64,000 bases of DNA from Eisenbergiella tayi (GCF_001881565.1 NZ_MPDJ01000004.1:262443-326442); one strand, 5' to 3'. Positions 35,736 through 44,780 are shown, counted from the first letter of the stretch. Translations and numbers: made by a program. Notes: generated by a model not told the origin, from the letters alone.

Positions 35736-35850
35736 GGCTTTGTCCGTTTGGGAAACAGCGGACGGCCGTATTCTTTGTACAGGCATCCTGCCTTACAGAG
35801 CAGTCCGGCATTTACCGACACATATGCTTATCAGTAAAAAGGAGAATGTT

Positions 35851-36699
35851 ATGAAAAAAGCAATCGTTTTATCCCTGGCACTCACTCTTGCGCTCGGAAT
35901 GACCGGCTGCGCCAAGACTGAGAATGCTCCCGCAGCAGAAAGCTCTGTTGAAACTGTTTCCGAAGCTTCCAGCGAAGCCGCAGAAGAAACCACAACAGAG
36001 GCTGCCGAAGAGACTTCCACTGCAGCTGCAGAAGAAGCTTCCAAGTCCGAAGGCGTATTGAATTATGAGGAATACATGGCTGCAGAGCTGGATTCCGAAG
36101 TTGTTGTAGAAACCTATGTACAGGCAAAGCAGTCCTGGTGGGAAGACAAAGCCACCGTATATACCCAGGATCAGGATGGCGCTTACTTCGTGTACAATAT
36201 GGCCTGTTCAGAAGAGGATTATGAAAAACTGGTACCCGGAACCAAAATCAAAGTTACCGGATATAAGTCTGAATGGTCCGGTGAAGTGGAAATCACTGAT
36301 GCCACCTTTGAAATCGTGGAAGGTGATACCTACCTCGCTCCCGTCAAGGATGTTACCGCAATGCTCGGAACCGATGAACTGATCGACTACCAGAATCAGT
36401 ATGTTGCATTCAAAGGCATGACTGTTGAAGCGGCCGGCCAGGATGAAAGCGGAAATGACGTTGCTTACCTGTACAACTGGGATGGCTCTGGTACGGACGG
36501 CGACGACCTGTATTTCAGCGTTTCCCTGAATGGCGAGACCTATTCCTTCGTTGTTGAGTCTTATCTTTGCGACAATACCACCGATGTATACGCAGCTGTC
36601 AAGAACCTGCAGATCGGCGATGTTATCGATATGGAAGGCTATCTGTACTGGTATGAGGGTGTTAATCCCCATATTATCTCTGTAACAGCAGCTAAATAA
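35851..36699 (+). CDS. Surface lipoprotein of unknown function with OB-like domains
   Basis: A 282-residue lipoprotein; lipobox LGMTGC places the lipid on Cys20. A low-complexity spacer rich in Ala, Glu, Ser and Thr runs from about 25 to 70 (for example EAAEETTTEAAEETSTAAAE). The rest looks like one or two OB-fold-like beta domains (YVQAKQSWWEDKATVYTQD, LVPGTKIKVTGYKSEWSGEV, LQIGDVIDMEGYLYWYEG). It does not resemble a sugar-binding protein. The ATG after AAAGGAG was preferred. It lies directly behind the transporter operon but has its own promoter; a role in substrate capture or the cell envelope is guessed. Confidence 0.8.
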   Translation: MKKAIVLSLALTLALGMTGCAKTENAPAAESSVETVSEASSEAAEETTTEAAEETSTAAAEEASKSEGVLNYEEYMAAELDSEVVVETYVQAKQSWWEDKATVYTQDQDGAYFVYNMACSEEDYEKLVPGTKIKVTGYKSEWSGEVEITDATFEIVEGDTYLAPVKDVTAMLGTDELIDYQNQYVAFKGMTVEAAGQDESGNDVAYLYNWDGSGTDGDDLYFSVSLNGETYSFVVESYLCDNTTDVYAAVKNLQIGDVIDMEGYLYWYEGVNPHIISVTAAK

Positions 36700-36713
36700 G
36701 AGAAAATAAAAAG

Positions 36714-36753
36714 AATGCCGTAGGGTCATCAGATTTCATGACCTTACGGCATT
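36714..36753. terminator. Bidirectional terminator between convergent genes
   Basis: AATGCCGTAGGGTCAT (36714-36729) pairs with ATGACCTTACGGCATT (36738-36753) around an eight-base loop, followed by T-runs on both strands. It ends the lipoprotein gene on the plus strand and the AAC(3)-like gene on the minus strand. Confidence 0.92.
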
Positions 36754-36762
36754 TTTAATATT

Positions 36763-37575
36763 CTATTGAAAATAAGGCCCGCCGGTAAAATCACTCCATC
36801 TGGATGCCGGGATCTCAGGGCTTGTGATAATACATTCCGGATCAGGTGCAAGGATATGTCTGGTAACCTCGAAGATACCCCTCGCATCGCACAATATACA
36901 TTCTGCATTGCCAAACGAAACCTGTCTGGCCGCTCCCGTATCATAAAAGGCCTGCGTAAGCTTTACGAAATCCTCTGAGATATAAGGCTGAACTGCATTA
37001 TAATGTCTTCTCATAAAAATCTTCTTCCGGCTTCCGTCCGGCATTACCGTATAGAATTCCACAGGTTTTTCCGTCAAACGGTTGGGAATGTTCAGCACCT
37101 CTTCCACACCGTGAATAAACGTATTACGCGCATGGGTAACCCCCACCAAAAGAATTCTGCCGTTTATATCCTTCAGACGGTCATAGCATCCGCCGGGAGT
37201 GCACGGTGTATTGTTCTCCTCTTCTCCGGCTATGTATTCTTCCGCCCCGGCACCATAAGCCGCCATGCTGTGGGTGGGATGGAGAGAACGGCATACGCCG
37301 GGCCTCTTCCGGAAAAGATTCGGAAGAATCCCCACACAGGCATCCTCCTGCACAGGATCAAAAACACGGTACTCCTCTCCCATCTGCGCCCATGTATGCG
37401 TGGGAAGCAGAAGAAGCCCCTGTGAAAAATAATCCATCAGAACATCCAGTACGGTATCCGCCCCTCCCTCTATATTTCCCATAGCTTCCATTGATGAATG
37501 AATGAGAATGCTGTCTGTAGGACGCAGGGACATTCCTTTCAATTGGTTCTGAAGGTCCTTTCTGGTGTAAATCAT
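36763..37575 (-). CDS. AAC(3)-family N-acetyltransferase
   Basis: A 270-residue enzyme of the aminoglycoside 3-N-acetyltransferase (antibiotic_NAT) family. Visible marks are DSILIHSSMEAMGNIEGGAD near 22-41, LLLPTHTW, and the long block GILPNLFRKRPGVCRSLHPTHS with the conserved RS-x-H-P-x-H-S sequence. The family uses acetyl-CoA; many chromosomal members have unknown natural substrates, so drug resistance is not implied. A promoter with hairpin lies upstream. Confidence 0.88.
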   Translation of the reverse strand: MIYTRKDLQNQLKGMSLRPTDSILIHSSMEAMGNIEGGADTVLDVLMDYFSQGLLLLPTHTWAQMGEEYRVFDPVQEDACVGILPNLFRKRPGVCRSLHPTHSMAAYGAGAEEYIAGEEENNTPCTPGGCYDRLKDINGRILLVGVTHARNTFIHGVEEVLNIPNRLTEKPVEFYTVMPDGSRKKIFMRRHYNAVQPYISEDFVKLTQAFYDTGAARQVSFGNAECILCDARGIFEVTRHILAPDPECIITSPEIPASRWSDFTGGPYFQ

Positions 37576-37635
37576 ATCTCCGGTTACCTCGTATAGTATT
37601 ATAGTAAGCTAATGGCCCCGTACTTCCATGCAGAC

Positions 37636-37697
37636 ATCAGCTTTGTAAGCCATTTAATGGCATGAGCTGATTATACCATACTCCGGCCGGACCGCAA
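37636..37697 (-). promoter_or_regulatory. Promoter and leader hairpin of the AAC(3)-like gene
   Basis: On the minus strand TTGCGG (37692-37697) and TATAAT (37670-37675) are 16 bases apart. Immediately after the -10, ATCAGCT and AGCTGAT (37636-37671) enclose GCCATTTAATGGC, a nested hairpin at the expected transcript start. Confidence 0.65.
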
Positions 37698-37803
37698 TAT
37701 ACTTTTTACACCCGTTCCACTTCAACCCTTTCCACTTCAATTATCCCTGCCCGGCAAATAGCTGACTGTCCTGTCCCCGCTCTTTACCTTTTTGCCGATC
37801 AGT

Positions 37804-38598
37804 TCATTCCGTGTCCTTTACATAGCTCATGTCATTTACACTTTCCACAGTAAATGTCTTTCCATCATAAACAATCTTGGTAATGGACGCGTTTCCAAGC
37901 TCTCCTACTACGATTTCCGGATTAACCGCTGATAAAAATGCGGATATTGCCATTCCGTGTGAAACCACAAGTACATTTTTCTGTCCGTTTAATCTCGCTT
38001 CCTCCGCGATTTTCACGATGCCTTCCGCCACTCGCTGCTGTGCTTCTCCCCATGTTTCCGCCGATCCTGTTTCATCCATATTTGCCATCGCCGTCACCGC
38101 ATCGTATATGGATATTTTTCCGCCAAAAACGGCTCCCATCATATCCTCCACACTTGAAAACCCAAGTGCTTCCGAAGCGGCTCCATAGGCTTCCGGAGGC
38201 GTTGCCCCTTCATAAATGCCAAAGCACACCTCACGGATCATTGGTTCTTTTTTCAGCGTAAGTGCCTCCTGACCGCAATTCCTGAGCACAAGATCAGCTG
38301 TCTCTATCGCCCTGCCGCTGTCGCTGGAATAAGCCGCATCAAAAAAGATCCCTGCCTTTTTCAGGCCCTGTCCAAGCTTCTCCGCCACCGCGGCACCGTC
38401 CTGTGTCAGAGGCGAATCACACCAGCCCTGCATCCGGCCTGTATTATTCAGCATGGTTTTTCCATGTCTGGTCAGATACAAGGTAACCGTTTTACTCTCT
38501 TCAGCCTGTACATTCTCCAACTTTCCATTGCCCGCAAACGCCAGGCCAAAGCACAAAATAACTGCCATCAATATCGCTGTCCATCTATTTTTCTTCAT
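37804..38598 (-). CDS. Exported histidine phosphatase-family protein
   Basis: A 264-residue protein with a signal peptide (WTAILMAVILCFGLAFAG, cleavage near 22-32). The histidine phosphatase motif is LYLTRHGKT with His45, followed by GWCDSPLTQDG, the core Arg in SSDSGRAIETA, and the C-terminal VLVVSHGMAISAFL with the second His. These make it a phosphoglycerate-mutase-like phosphatase, here outside the membrane, perhaps releasing phosphate from sugar or phytate-like esters. I used the ATG after AGGAGGATAGGTAAG, 13 codons inside the frame. Confidence 0.88.
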   Translation of the reverse strand: MKKNRWTAILMAVILCFGLAFAGNGKLENVQAEESKTVTLYLTRHGKTMLNNTGRMQGWCDSPLTQDGAAVAEKLGQGLKKAGIFFDAAYSSDSGRAIETADLVLRNCGQEALTLKKEPMIREVCFGIYEGATPPEAYGAASEALGFSSVEDMMGAVFGGKISIYDAVTAMANMDETGSAETWGEAQQRVAEGIVKIAEEARLNGQKNVLVVSHGMAISAFLSAVNPEIVVGELGNASITKIVYDGKTFTVESVNDMSYVKDTE

Positions 38599-38849
38599 CT
38601 TACCTATCCTCCTGTTTTCTTTTTGAATGGATCCCACCCATTATTTTCTTAATCCTCTTTTTCTATTATCCCCTCTCCTTTTTTCGCTTCAGACAGGCCT
38701 GTATCTGATTAAATCATTGTATCCGTTCACAGATGTATTCTCTTTACAAAAATTAGCCGAATTAATGGCATCTATTGACATATATAAGCTGATATTTTCA
38801 ACAAAAACAGGCGAAACAACTTATTTCTCGTCATTTCGCCCGGCTATTT

Positions 38850-39779
38850 TTATATATCCTTCTTTTTTTGTGCATCCTGCAGTATGATGTGGGGATAATC
38901 TGCAAAAGACTCTCCATTCCTGTCACTTGTCCCCGTTTTATTTCTCTTTTTAAATTGATACGGCGTCATGCCATGTTCCTTTTTAAAACTCTTTATGAAA
39001 GAACGGACATCCGCAAATCCGCTCATCATTGCAATCTCCAGCATGGAATAATCTGTGCCATAAAGCAGCTCAAATGCATGATTTAACCGCACCTTATCCA
39101 GATACTCCCGGAATGTACTCCCCGTGTGCTTCTTAAAATCCCGGGCAAGATATTCCATGGAAAGATTGAAATGGGCGGCAACCTGGCAAAGTGTCACCGG
39201 TTCCTGATAATGCTCTTCCACATAATTCATAACCTTCTGTATTCGTTCCATATATTTCTGGCTTTTTATAATTGCCTGATTCTTCACCTGTTTGAAATAT
39301 GTAAAAAGAAGGTACAGCATCCGATAGAGCAGCCCCATCATTTTCAGATAGGTGAACTCCTCCTGTTCCTTTCTGTAAATCCCGATCATTTCATCGAAAA
39401 CATGCTTCAGTTCTTCCTTCTTTTCCTCATTTCCTTTCAGCACAAAACAGACCTCATCAAACTGCGGACAGATTTCCTTCAGAAACTCGTATGATATAAA
39501 AATAGACGCGCCAAACAGCTCATCCTGCGTACGGCCGATTTTTCTTTCCGGCCACAGGGCATGAATATCTCCGCTGTTTATCAGGATGATTTCCTCCGAC
39601 TGCACCAGCGTTTTTTTCCCGCTAACCATCAACTGCACCTCACAGTCAATCAGATAGTCAATTTCCATACTCCTGTGCCAGTGTTCCAGAACCGCATAAT
39701 TAATAACGCCCTGATGCAGACGAAGCTGCATAGGAAACTGTTTTGTTGTCCGGAACGATTCATGATAAAACTGTTCCAT
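38850..39779 (-). CDS. AraC-family regulator with cupin-type sensor domain
   Basis: A 309-residue protein. The N-terminal 130 residues form a cupin-like arabinose-binding-type domain (HWHRSMEIDYLIDCEVQL, with ILINSGDIHALWPERK), and the C-terminal 100 residues an AraC DNA-binding domain (VTLCQVAAHFNLSMEYLARD, LEIAMMSGFADVRSFIKSF). It likely senses a sugar. I took the ATG after GGGGGAAGGCC as start. No obvious target is adjacent. Confidence 0.88.
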   Translation of the reverse strand: MEQFYHESFRTTKQFPMQLRLHQGVINYAVLEHWHRSMEIDYLIDCEVQLMVSGKKTLVQSEEIILINSGDIHALWPERKIGRTQDELFGASIFISYEFLKEICPQFDEVCFVLKGNEEKKEELKHVFDEMIGIYRKEQEEFTYLKMMGLLYRMLYLLFTYFKQVKNQAIIKSQKYMERIQKVMNYVEEHYQEPVTLCQVAAHFNLSMEYLARDFKKHTGSTFREYLDKVRLNHAFELLYGTDYSMLEIAMMSGFADVRSFIKSFKKEHGMTPYQFKKRNKTGTSDRNGESFADYPHIILQDAQKKKDI

Positions 39780-40058
39780 GGCCTTCCCCCTCCGCCTGTC
39801 CGTTAATATGGCAGGGCCACTTCTTTTTAGACAGTATATCATACTCGCAAAGTATTTACGATATTTGTTTCTTTTTCTTCCGGTATCATCCTCCTGAAAA
39901 AATGTATTGCCTGCGGGGCCTGTGGCATGAGAATCCTATCCGGGTGCTCTCGTCATTTATAGTATCAGGAATCATGTACCTTTGGAATTATAATATATTG
40001 AAAACACTTAAACCGGGTAGTGACATAACATCATGGAACTGTTATACTGTCAAGGGAT

Positions 40059-40086
40059 TTGATACTTTTTCACACCCCTTTATGGT
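40059..40086 (+). promoter_or_regulatory. Promoter of the potassium channel gene
   Basis: TTGATA (40059-40064) and TATGGT (40081-40086) with a 16-base spacer lie 57 bases before the GTG start. The 39780-40058 stretch has no gene that I recognise. Confidence 0.5.
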
Positions 40087-40142
40087 ATTAGTATCTATTT
40101 ACAGTACTGCAATAAATATGTTAAGATTGGCAGGTTGATAAA

Positions 40143-40904
40143 GTGAAAAAAAATGCTGCTACATTTTATGAATTAGCTATGTCCTTACTTGCGGCTGTTT
40201 CTGTCGCTTTCGCTATCATTGATATTAACAGCGGTTTAAGTGTCAGTCTTTCTACCGTTGATAACCTTATCCTGTTGATTTTTGTGTTTGATTATTTTAT
40301 ACGACTCATTTTATCAAAAGATAAAATTTCTTTTATTAAATCAAACGTTTTAGACCTTATTGCTATAATACCTTTTAATTCTGCTTTTCGTATTTTCCGA
40401 ATTGCAAAACTGGCAAAATTGGCTCGGATATCAAAAATAACAAAGCTGGGAAAATTCTCAAAATTATCACGTCTGTTTGCTTATTCCTTACGGTTTATGA
40501 ATAAAATTAAATGCTTCCTTAACACAAATGGTTTTAAATATATCCTTTCTATTACAGCATTTCTTATTGTAATCGGCGGGATTGCCATTCATTTTACGGA
40601 AGGCATGAGTTTTTCAGATGGATTTTGGTGGGCATTTGTTACTGCCACTACTGTTGGCTATGGTGATATTTCTCCGTCCTCTAATTCCGGCCGGCTGGTA
40701 GCTATGCTGCTAATGCTCGTCGGTATTGGTTTGATAGGATCCCTTACCAGTACAATCACAAGTTTTTTCCTTTATCACAGCAAGCCCAGCAGTGTAGCAG
40801 ACGAAACTGTAGAAAATATTAAAGCTCGTCTGGATGATGTTACATCACTTACGGACGAGGATATCGACAATATTTGTAAGATATTAAAAACTTTAAATAA
40901 ATAA
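40143..40904 (+). CDS. Voltage-gated-type potassium channel (Kv-like)
   Basis: A 253-residue protein with an S1-S4 sensor and pore. The S4 region (RIFRIAKLAKLARISKITKL, 83-102) carries regularly spaced Arg and Lys. The selectivity filter is TVGYGD (170-175) inside the pore loop FWWAFVTATTVGYGDISPSS, followed by S6. It ends in a short coiled-coil-like tail (ENIKARLDDV). The likely role is K+ homeostasis or membrane potential. The start is GTG after AGGTTGATAAA. The gene is AT-rich and flanked by a perfect terminator. Confidence 0.92.
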   Translation: MKKNAATFYELAMSLLAAVSVAFAIIDINSGLSVSLSTVDNLILLIFVFDYFIRLILSKDKISFIKSNVLDLIAIIPFNSAFRIFRIAKLAKLARISKITKLGKFSKLSRLFAYSLRFMNKIKCFLNTNGFKYILSITAFLIVIGGIAIHFTEGMSFSDGFWWAFVTATTVGYGDISPSSNSGRLVAMLLMLVGIGLIGSLTSTITSFFLYHSKPSSVADETVENIKARLDDVTSLTDEDIDNICKILKTLNK

Positions 40905-40968
40905 AAAGCTGAACTGACTGTTTATAGTCAGTTCAGCTTTTTAAAATTTTATTTATCTGACTAGCTTA
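40901..40968. repeat. Direct repeat copy A (terminator module, 68 bp)
   Basis: This copy matches 42173-42240 over 68 bases with about seven differences. It includes the channel terminator and AAAATTTTATTTATCTGACT. It marks the left edge of a 1.3-kb patch of decayed genes. Confidence 0.85.
40903..40942 (+). terminator. Terminator of the potassium channel gene
   Basis: AAAAAGCTGAACTGACT (40903-40919) pairs with AGTCAGTTCAGCTTTTT (40926-40942) perfectly around a six-base loop and begins within the stop codon. Its 17-pair stem is long and could stop transcription in both directions. Confidence 0.93.
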
Positions 40969-41064
40969 CATTGTTATTTCCACTCTGGTTTTGATTTCTG
41001 CCGGAATACCTAAAACGTCTCCTATTGCCAATCCAATTATGACATCATATAATTTTGCATAAAT
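40966..41064 (-). pseudogene. Scrap of an ADP-ribosylglycohydrolase gene (N-terminus)
   Basis: On the minus strand a short frame reads YDVIIGLAIGDVLGIPAEIK, then TRVEITM and stop. This matches the start of ADP-ribosylglycohydrolases (G-A-I-x-G-D-A-x-G-x-P-x-E). The rest of the enzyme is absent; the frame ends at the repeat. Confidence 0.55.
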
Positions 41065-41112
41065 TCATCTGATTAATACTCTTTAACTTTTACATATCCA
41101 ATAAAGCTGATA

Positions 41113-41594
41113 TCATATTTTCAAGTATAATATCGGCAATTCCCCATCATCACCTGCTTTTTCTATTAATTTATTCTTAATTTCCTCATTTTCATAGGCC
41201 TCTTAAGAAGCTGCATAAGTTTTTGGAATTTGATTTTTATTATCTTAACTATCGCCATTTATTTTTGCCTTTAACTCTGACAATATTTCATCTGTATCAG
41301 TTTTAATCTTTTCCATATATAAATCAAAATTTGTTTTCTCTCCATCAAGACCTGACTCAAATCTATTCCGTTCTCTTTTGATATCGCCAACAATATAATT
41401 ATATGTTCGGTAGTTAATGTAATATTTAATCCGCTTGCAGAAATAATTTTTACAAGAGAATTTTCCTGTCCGCTATATATATTGGATACCTTAATATACC
41501 CCATTTCAGTCATTACATAGTCGCCAATTCTAATTTCAGAAATTTTTTTCATACTTCCATCAGCCATCATAATCATAGTATCTTCATGTATCAT
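41113..41594 (-). pseudogene. Decayed Hint (hedgehog/intein)-domain gene
   Basis: The gene begins well: GAGGAGG then ATG, with MIHEDTMIMMADGSMKKISE, IRIGDYVMTEMGYIKVSNIY and ITLTTEHIII, the N-terminal blocks of a Hint domain. The residue before the first strand is His-Glu-Asp-Thr rather than the Cys nucleophile of active self-cleaving domains, so it may never have been autocatalytic. After EHIIIL the frame slips; the natural continuation is two bases off (VGDIKRERNRFESGLDG...LKAKINGDS), followed by two in-frame TAA stops and further plausible protein (EAYENEEIKNKLIEKAGDDG) ending near 41113. Such domains occur in polymorphic toxins and intein-like proteins. Confidence 0.65.
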
Positions 41595-41904
41595 AATATT
41601 TCCTCCTCTGCTTTCATCCCATTACTATTATTTCCACTAAAGGACACCATTTCGGATGCTTTTGCTGCATATATTACTCCGAACATCTGCTATCCGGTAT
41701 ATTAATTTCTTTTATCCTAATCATAATATCATCCTCATAACCTATCTTTATTCGCCTTCGCTACTATGAAATAGACCACCCATATCAAAAAATAAATCAT
41801 CATTAAATAGTTATATTTCTCACCATAAACAAATACAATTTATCATTATCTATTCATATATAAATCAAATATTCATGTATTATTATATCATATATGATGA
41901 CGTT

Positions 41905-42171
41905 TTTCTTTACTATTATTTATTAAATCATATTTTCCTGCCACATTTACTACAGGTAATCCCGAGTAGTTATTGGACTTTGATTTGTATTGCAATCTTA
42001 TCCTTAACTGTAGCCTGATGTGATTTCTGTTCGTCAAACCAGAGATTTGCCTCCACCTTCCTTCAGATTCCACCTCGCAATGGACACACTTGGTCTTGGC
42101 TGTATCCTTCCCACTACTATGGCGGATTAGGGACTTTCACCCATTAGAAACATACGCCGCCAGGCGCACAA
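41905..42171 (-). mobile_element. Group II intron fragment (5' part, class C-like)
   Basis: On the minus strand the sequence begins GTGCGCCTGGCGGCG at 42171. It contains GGGTGAAAGTCCCTAATCCG, AAGGATACAGCCAAG, CCATTGCGAGGTGGAATCTG and TCTGGTTTGACGAACAG, all in the order of the ribozyme's domain I. It lacks the maturase and 3' end. The 5' end lies right behind the terminator of the glycan operon. The 300 bases between it and the Hint pseudogene are AT-rich and show no gene. Confidence 0.85.
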
Positions 42172-42172
42172 T

Positions 42173-42240
42173 AAAAAGCTGAACTGACCGTTTACAGTCA
42201 GGACAGCTTTTCAAAATTTTATTTATCTGACTTGCTTTTT
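42173..42240. repeat. Direct repeat copy B
   Basis: This is the second copy of the 68-base module (see 40901-40968), in the same orientation. It contains the glycan-operon terminator and immediately abuts the intron fragment. Confidence 0.85.
42174..42215 (-). terminator. Terminator of the glycan operon
   Basis: On the minus strand AAAAGCTGTCCTGACTGTAA pairs with the following CGGTCAGTTCAGCTTTTTAT, with two mispaired positions in the stem. The same hairpin without these mismatches occurs at 40903-40942. It lies 66 bases after the last operon gene. Confidence 0.85.
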
Positions 42241-42280
42241 CCATGCGAAATTAGGCAGACAAATATAATGTCCAGCATAT

Positions 42281-44764
42281 TTAGCAGGTCAATATTTCAA
42301 GTATCGGGGAAGGTGCAGAAAAATGTATTTCCCTGCAGCCATCTTTTCCCACATGGATAACTTGCTCTACGGGAATATTCTGCCGCTGCCCATTTGTATC
42401 CAGAGAATAAACTGTACATTCATCCGAAGTTCTGAGTTCCACCGTTCCATCCAGAATCTCCACAAATCGATTTCCTTTTCTTCTCACCTCCGTAATCCCT
42501 GAATCGACCGGATGATAGGTAGTCTGATCCAGCCCTGATTCTCCAAAGACAAGCAGCAGATAATGAGCGGAACGCTCTAACGGCAGACCATCCAGGGCCA
42601 ATGCACTCACAAGAAGGGAACGGTTGCTTCCCCTGATACAAATCCGATCCGATAATACAATTCTGCCGTCGTTTCTCCCTGCATACGCCATAAAGTAAGG
42701 GGTATTCACTCTGAAGTAACCCTTATGAGGATGAAAACACAATTCTCCGGTCTGTGAAATTATTTCCCCCTCTTTTCCTAGCCCCGTTGTTTCTGAAAGG
42801 ATGCCCCACTTTTTCAGCGCCTGGTCTGCCAGCTTGGCAAACATAGAATAATCATTTCCTTCTGTAAGTCTGTCAATTTGTTCAATGCACAAAAAGCGGT
42901 CGTTCAAACAAACATCTCCATAATTTCGCACATCTTTTCTTTCTATAATTTCTGCATCTTTTTGATATGCCGCATAAAAGTTTTCTTCCGACCTATTCTG
43001 AGGAATTTGTCTCCGGCCAAATGCATCCAGGTCGTCGCTATGCTGGTATAAAATGGCATGCTGTGCCTTCGTGTAATCCCCTCCTGCAACAAATCCTGCG
43101 CTCACAGCCACCTGTGCATCTCCTTCATACCTTTCCCCCGGTCCGAGGAAAACACTTCTGAAACGCATAACCAGCGGGAAATACGCTGTAGGCATACGAT
43201 AGGTATAAGGCAGCCGAAGCAGATCCTCCTGTCGGTATACCAGATGGGCCGTAACCGGGGATACATTGATCAGGCCATCCCTATATACTTTTGCCAACAT
43301 CCCGAACTGAAGCATCAAGGAGGGATCACTGTAACAATCCATAATATCCAAAACCGCATCCGCCGCTTCCGGCCGTAAATGATCATCGGTATGGTAGCAA
43401 TAAATAATCAGACCATCCCAGTCATTCAGACATGCATACGCAGTCGTCATCAGATATGCCGGAGAATGAAACAGCTGTAAGCCATATTCATTCCATTCGC
43501 TCAGGAGCATAGGCCGATTCTCGACAGCCGCAATACTGGCCTGCACGGTAATATTACTGCGATGCTCCATTTCCGGAAAAGTCTGTGTCATAGGATCCGT
43601 GGTAACATAATCACGAAGATCCGGTACCAGAATCCCTTCAAAGGACGAATTACCGCCCAACGGATGATTGAAATATGCATTATTCTCCATCACCTCTGCA
43701 TCCAAATGGGAATAAATATCCGCTGCACCCGCCAGAAGACAGCCTGTCGCAATCGGAGCCTTAACTGGAATCGAACGAAGGAGACTGATCATCCTTCGAT
43801 AATAGTTCTGATTCAGTTCTATTTCAAACTGAGTGAAATCCGCATATCTTCCCGGAGACTCCAGACAGCTTTCCTGAATCTCTTCATAAAGCAGATCGTT
43901 GACATTCTGACAGTAATTGCCTGTCTCTGGACATCGTACGCTTCCTTTTTTCGGGTCTTCACCTTCTTCCAGTCCTGTTATACTGCATCCATTTTTTTGA
44001 AATGTCCATGCATTTTTAAGATTCTCCCTGGTATCATATTTTGCCAGCAGGAAAGCATTAAATCTTCGCTGCAGTTCCTCTTTATAGGCTGCAACAGCAG
44101 GATGCTCTCTGGCAGCTTTGGAATCAAAGAATACCGAATCCTCATTACATATCTGTATCGTCATAACCGCAGGATCTTCCGCAAGCGTAAGCCCAGTATA
44201 CCGGTTTACATGCGTCAGGTACCTGATGGCATATTGCTCCTGCAGCTGAATCAGACGTTCATTGAAATGGCTGGAAGATTTACTCATTGAGAGATCCATG
44301 GGATAATCCAGGTTTTGAGCTGCCAGGAACCTCCTCCCTACAAGAAGATCAATATGCAGATAGATTCCATGGATTTTCAGCTGATAAAGCCAATAATCCA
44401 GCCGTTCCAGGCCGTTTTCATTGAGTTCGGCATTCCCTTCTTTATAATCCAGGATGGAATATTCCGGATCCGTTGACCAGCCTTTCTCTCCTGTACAAGC
44501 ATCCACAGCATGTACTCTTACTACATTAACCCCCATGGTTGCAAGTCTGGCCGCAAGAACCTCCGCCGTTTCATGATCCGGCATATTCGCTCTGGCAGGA
44601 AAATTAAAGCCGAAAAAACGGACCTGTTTTCCATTTTCAAAATAGAAATGCCCTTCCTTCACATTTACATGGCCATATTTTCCAGCCGGCGCATCCTGTA
44701 AATACGAAAAATCCAATGCGCCCTGAAATGGAGTTCCTTTATCCATTGTTATTTTCTGTCTCAT
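42281..44764 (-). CDS. Clan GH-A glycoside hydrolase (GH5-like), cytoplasmic
   Basis: An 827-residue enzyme with a TIM-barrel core followed by beta-rich C-terminal modules. The start of the barrel reads VRFFGFNFPARANMPDHETA and GVNVVRVHAVDAC. The acid/base pair is in MTIQICNEDSVFF (Asn-Glu) and the nucleophile Glu in MLLSEWNEYGLQLF, the order of clan GH-A retaining enzymes. There is no signal peptide, so it acts inside the cell. The exact family and bond are not certain; GH5-like and GH42-like neighbours are possible. It is the last gene of the operon, 16 bases after the LacI gene. Confidence 0.78.
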   Translation of the reverse strand: MRQKITMDKGTPFQGALDFSYLQDAPAGKYGHVNVKEGHFYFENGKQVRFFGFNFPARANMPDHETAEVLAARLATMGVNVVRVHAVDACTGEKGWSTDPEYSILDYKEGNAELNENGLERLDYWLYQLKIHGIYLHIDLLVGRRFLAAQNLDYPMDLSMSKSSSHFNERLIQLQEQYAIRYLTHVNRYTGLTLAEDPAVMTIQICNEDSVFFDSKAAREHPAVAAYKEELQRRFNAFLLAKYDTRENLKNAWTFQKNGCSITGLEEGEDPKKGSVRCPETGNYCQNVNDLLYEEIQESCLESPGRYADFTQFEIELNQNYYRRMISLLRSIPVKAPIATGCLLAGAADIYSHLDAEVMENNAYFNHPLGGNSSFEGILVPDLRDYVTTDPMTQTFPEMEHRSNITVQASIAAVENRPMLLSEWNEYGLQLFHSPAYLMTTAYACLNDWDGLIIYCYHTDDHLRPEAADAVLDIMDCYSDPSLMLQFGMLAKVYRDGLINVSPVTAHLVYRQEDLLRLPYTYRMPTAYFPLVMRFRSVFLGPGERYEGDAQVAVSAGFVAGGDYTKAQHAILYQHSDDLDAFGRRQIPQNRSEENFYAAYQKDAEIIERKDVRNYGDVCLNDRFLCIEQIDRLTEGNDYSMFAKLADQALKKWGILSETTGLGKEGEIISQTGELCFHPHKGYFRVNTPYFMAYAGRNDGRIVLSDRICIRGSNRSLLVSALALDGLPLERSAHYLLLVFGESGLDQTTYHPVDSGITEVRRKGNRFVEILDGTVELRTSDECTVYSLDTNGQRQNIPVEQVIHVGKDGCREIHFSAPSPILEILTC

Positions 44765-44780
44765 GGCATATCCCCCGTTC

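Noticed and set aside
41888..42073. A 61-codon minus-strand frame
   Set aside because: It lies inside the conserved ribozyme sequence of the group II intron fragment, so it is RNA, not protein.
42281..44764. Firm assignment of the GH-A enzyme to a family
   Set aside because: The two catalytic Glu segments support the clan only; GH5, GH42 and newer families cannot be separated without an HMM search.
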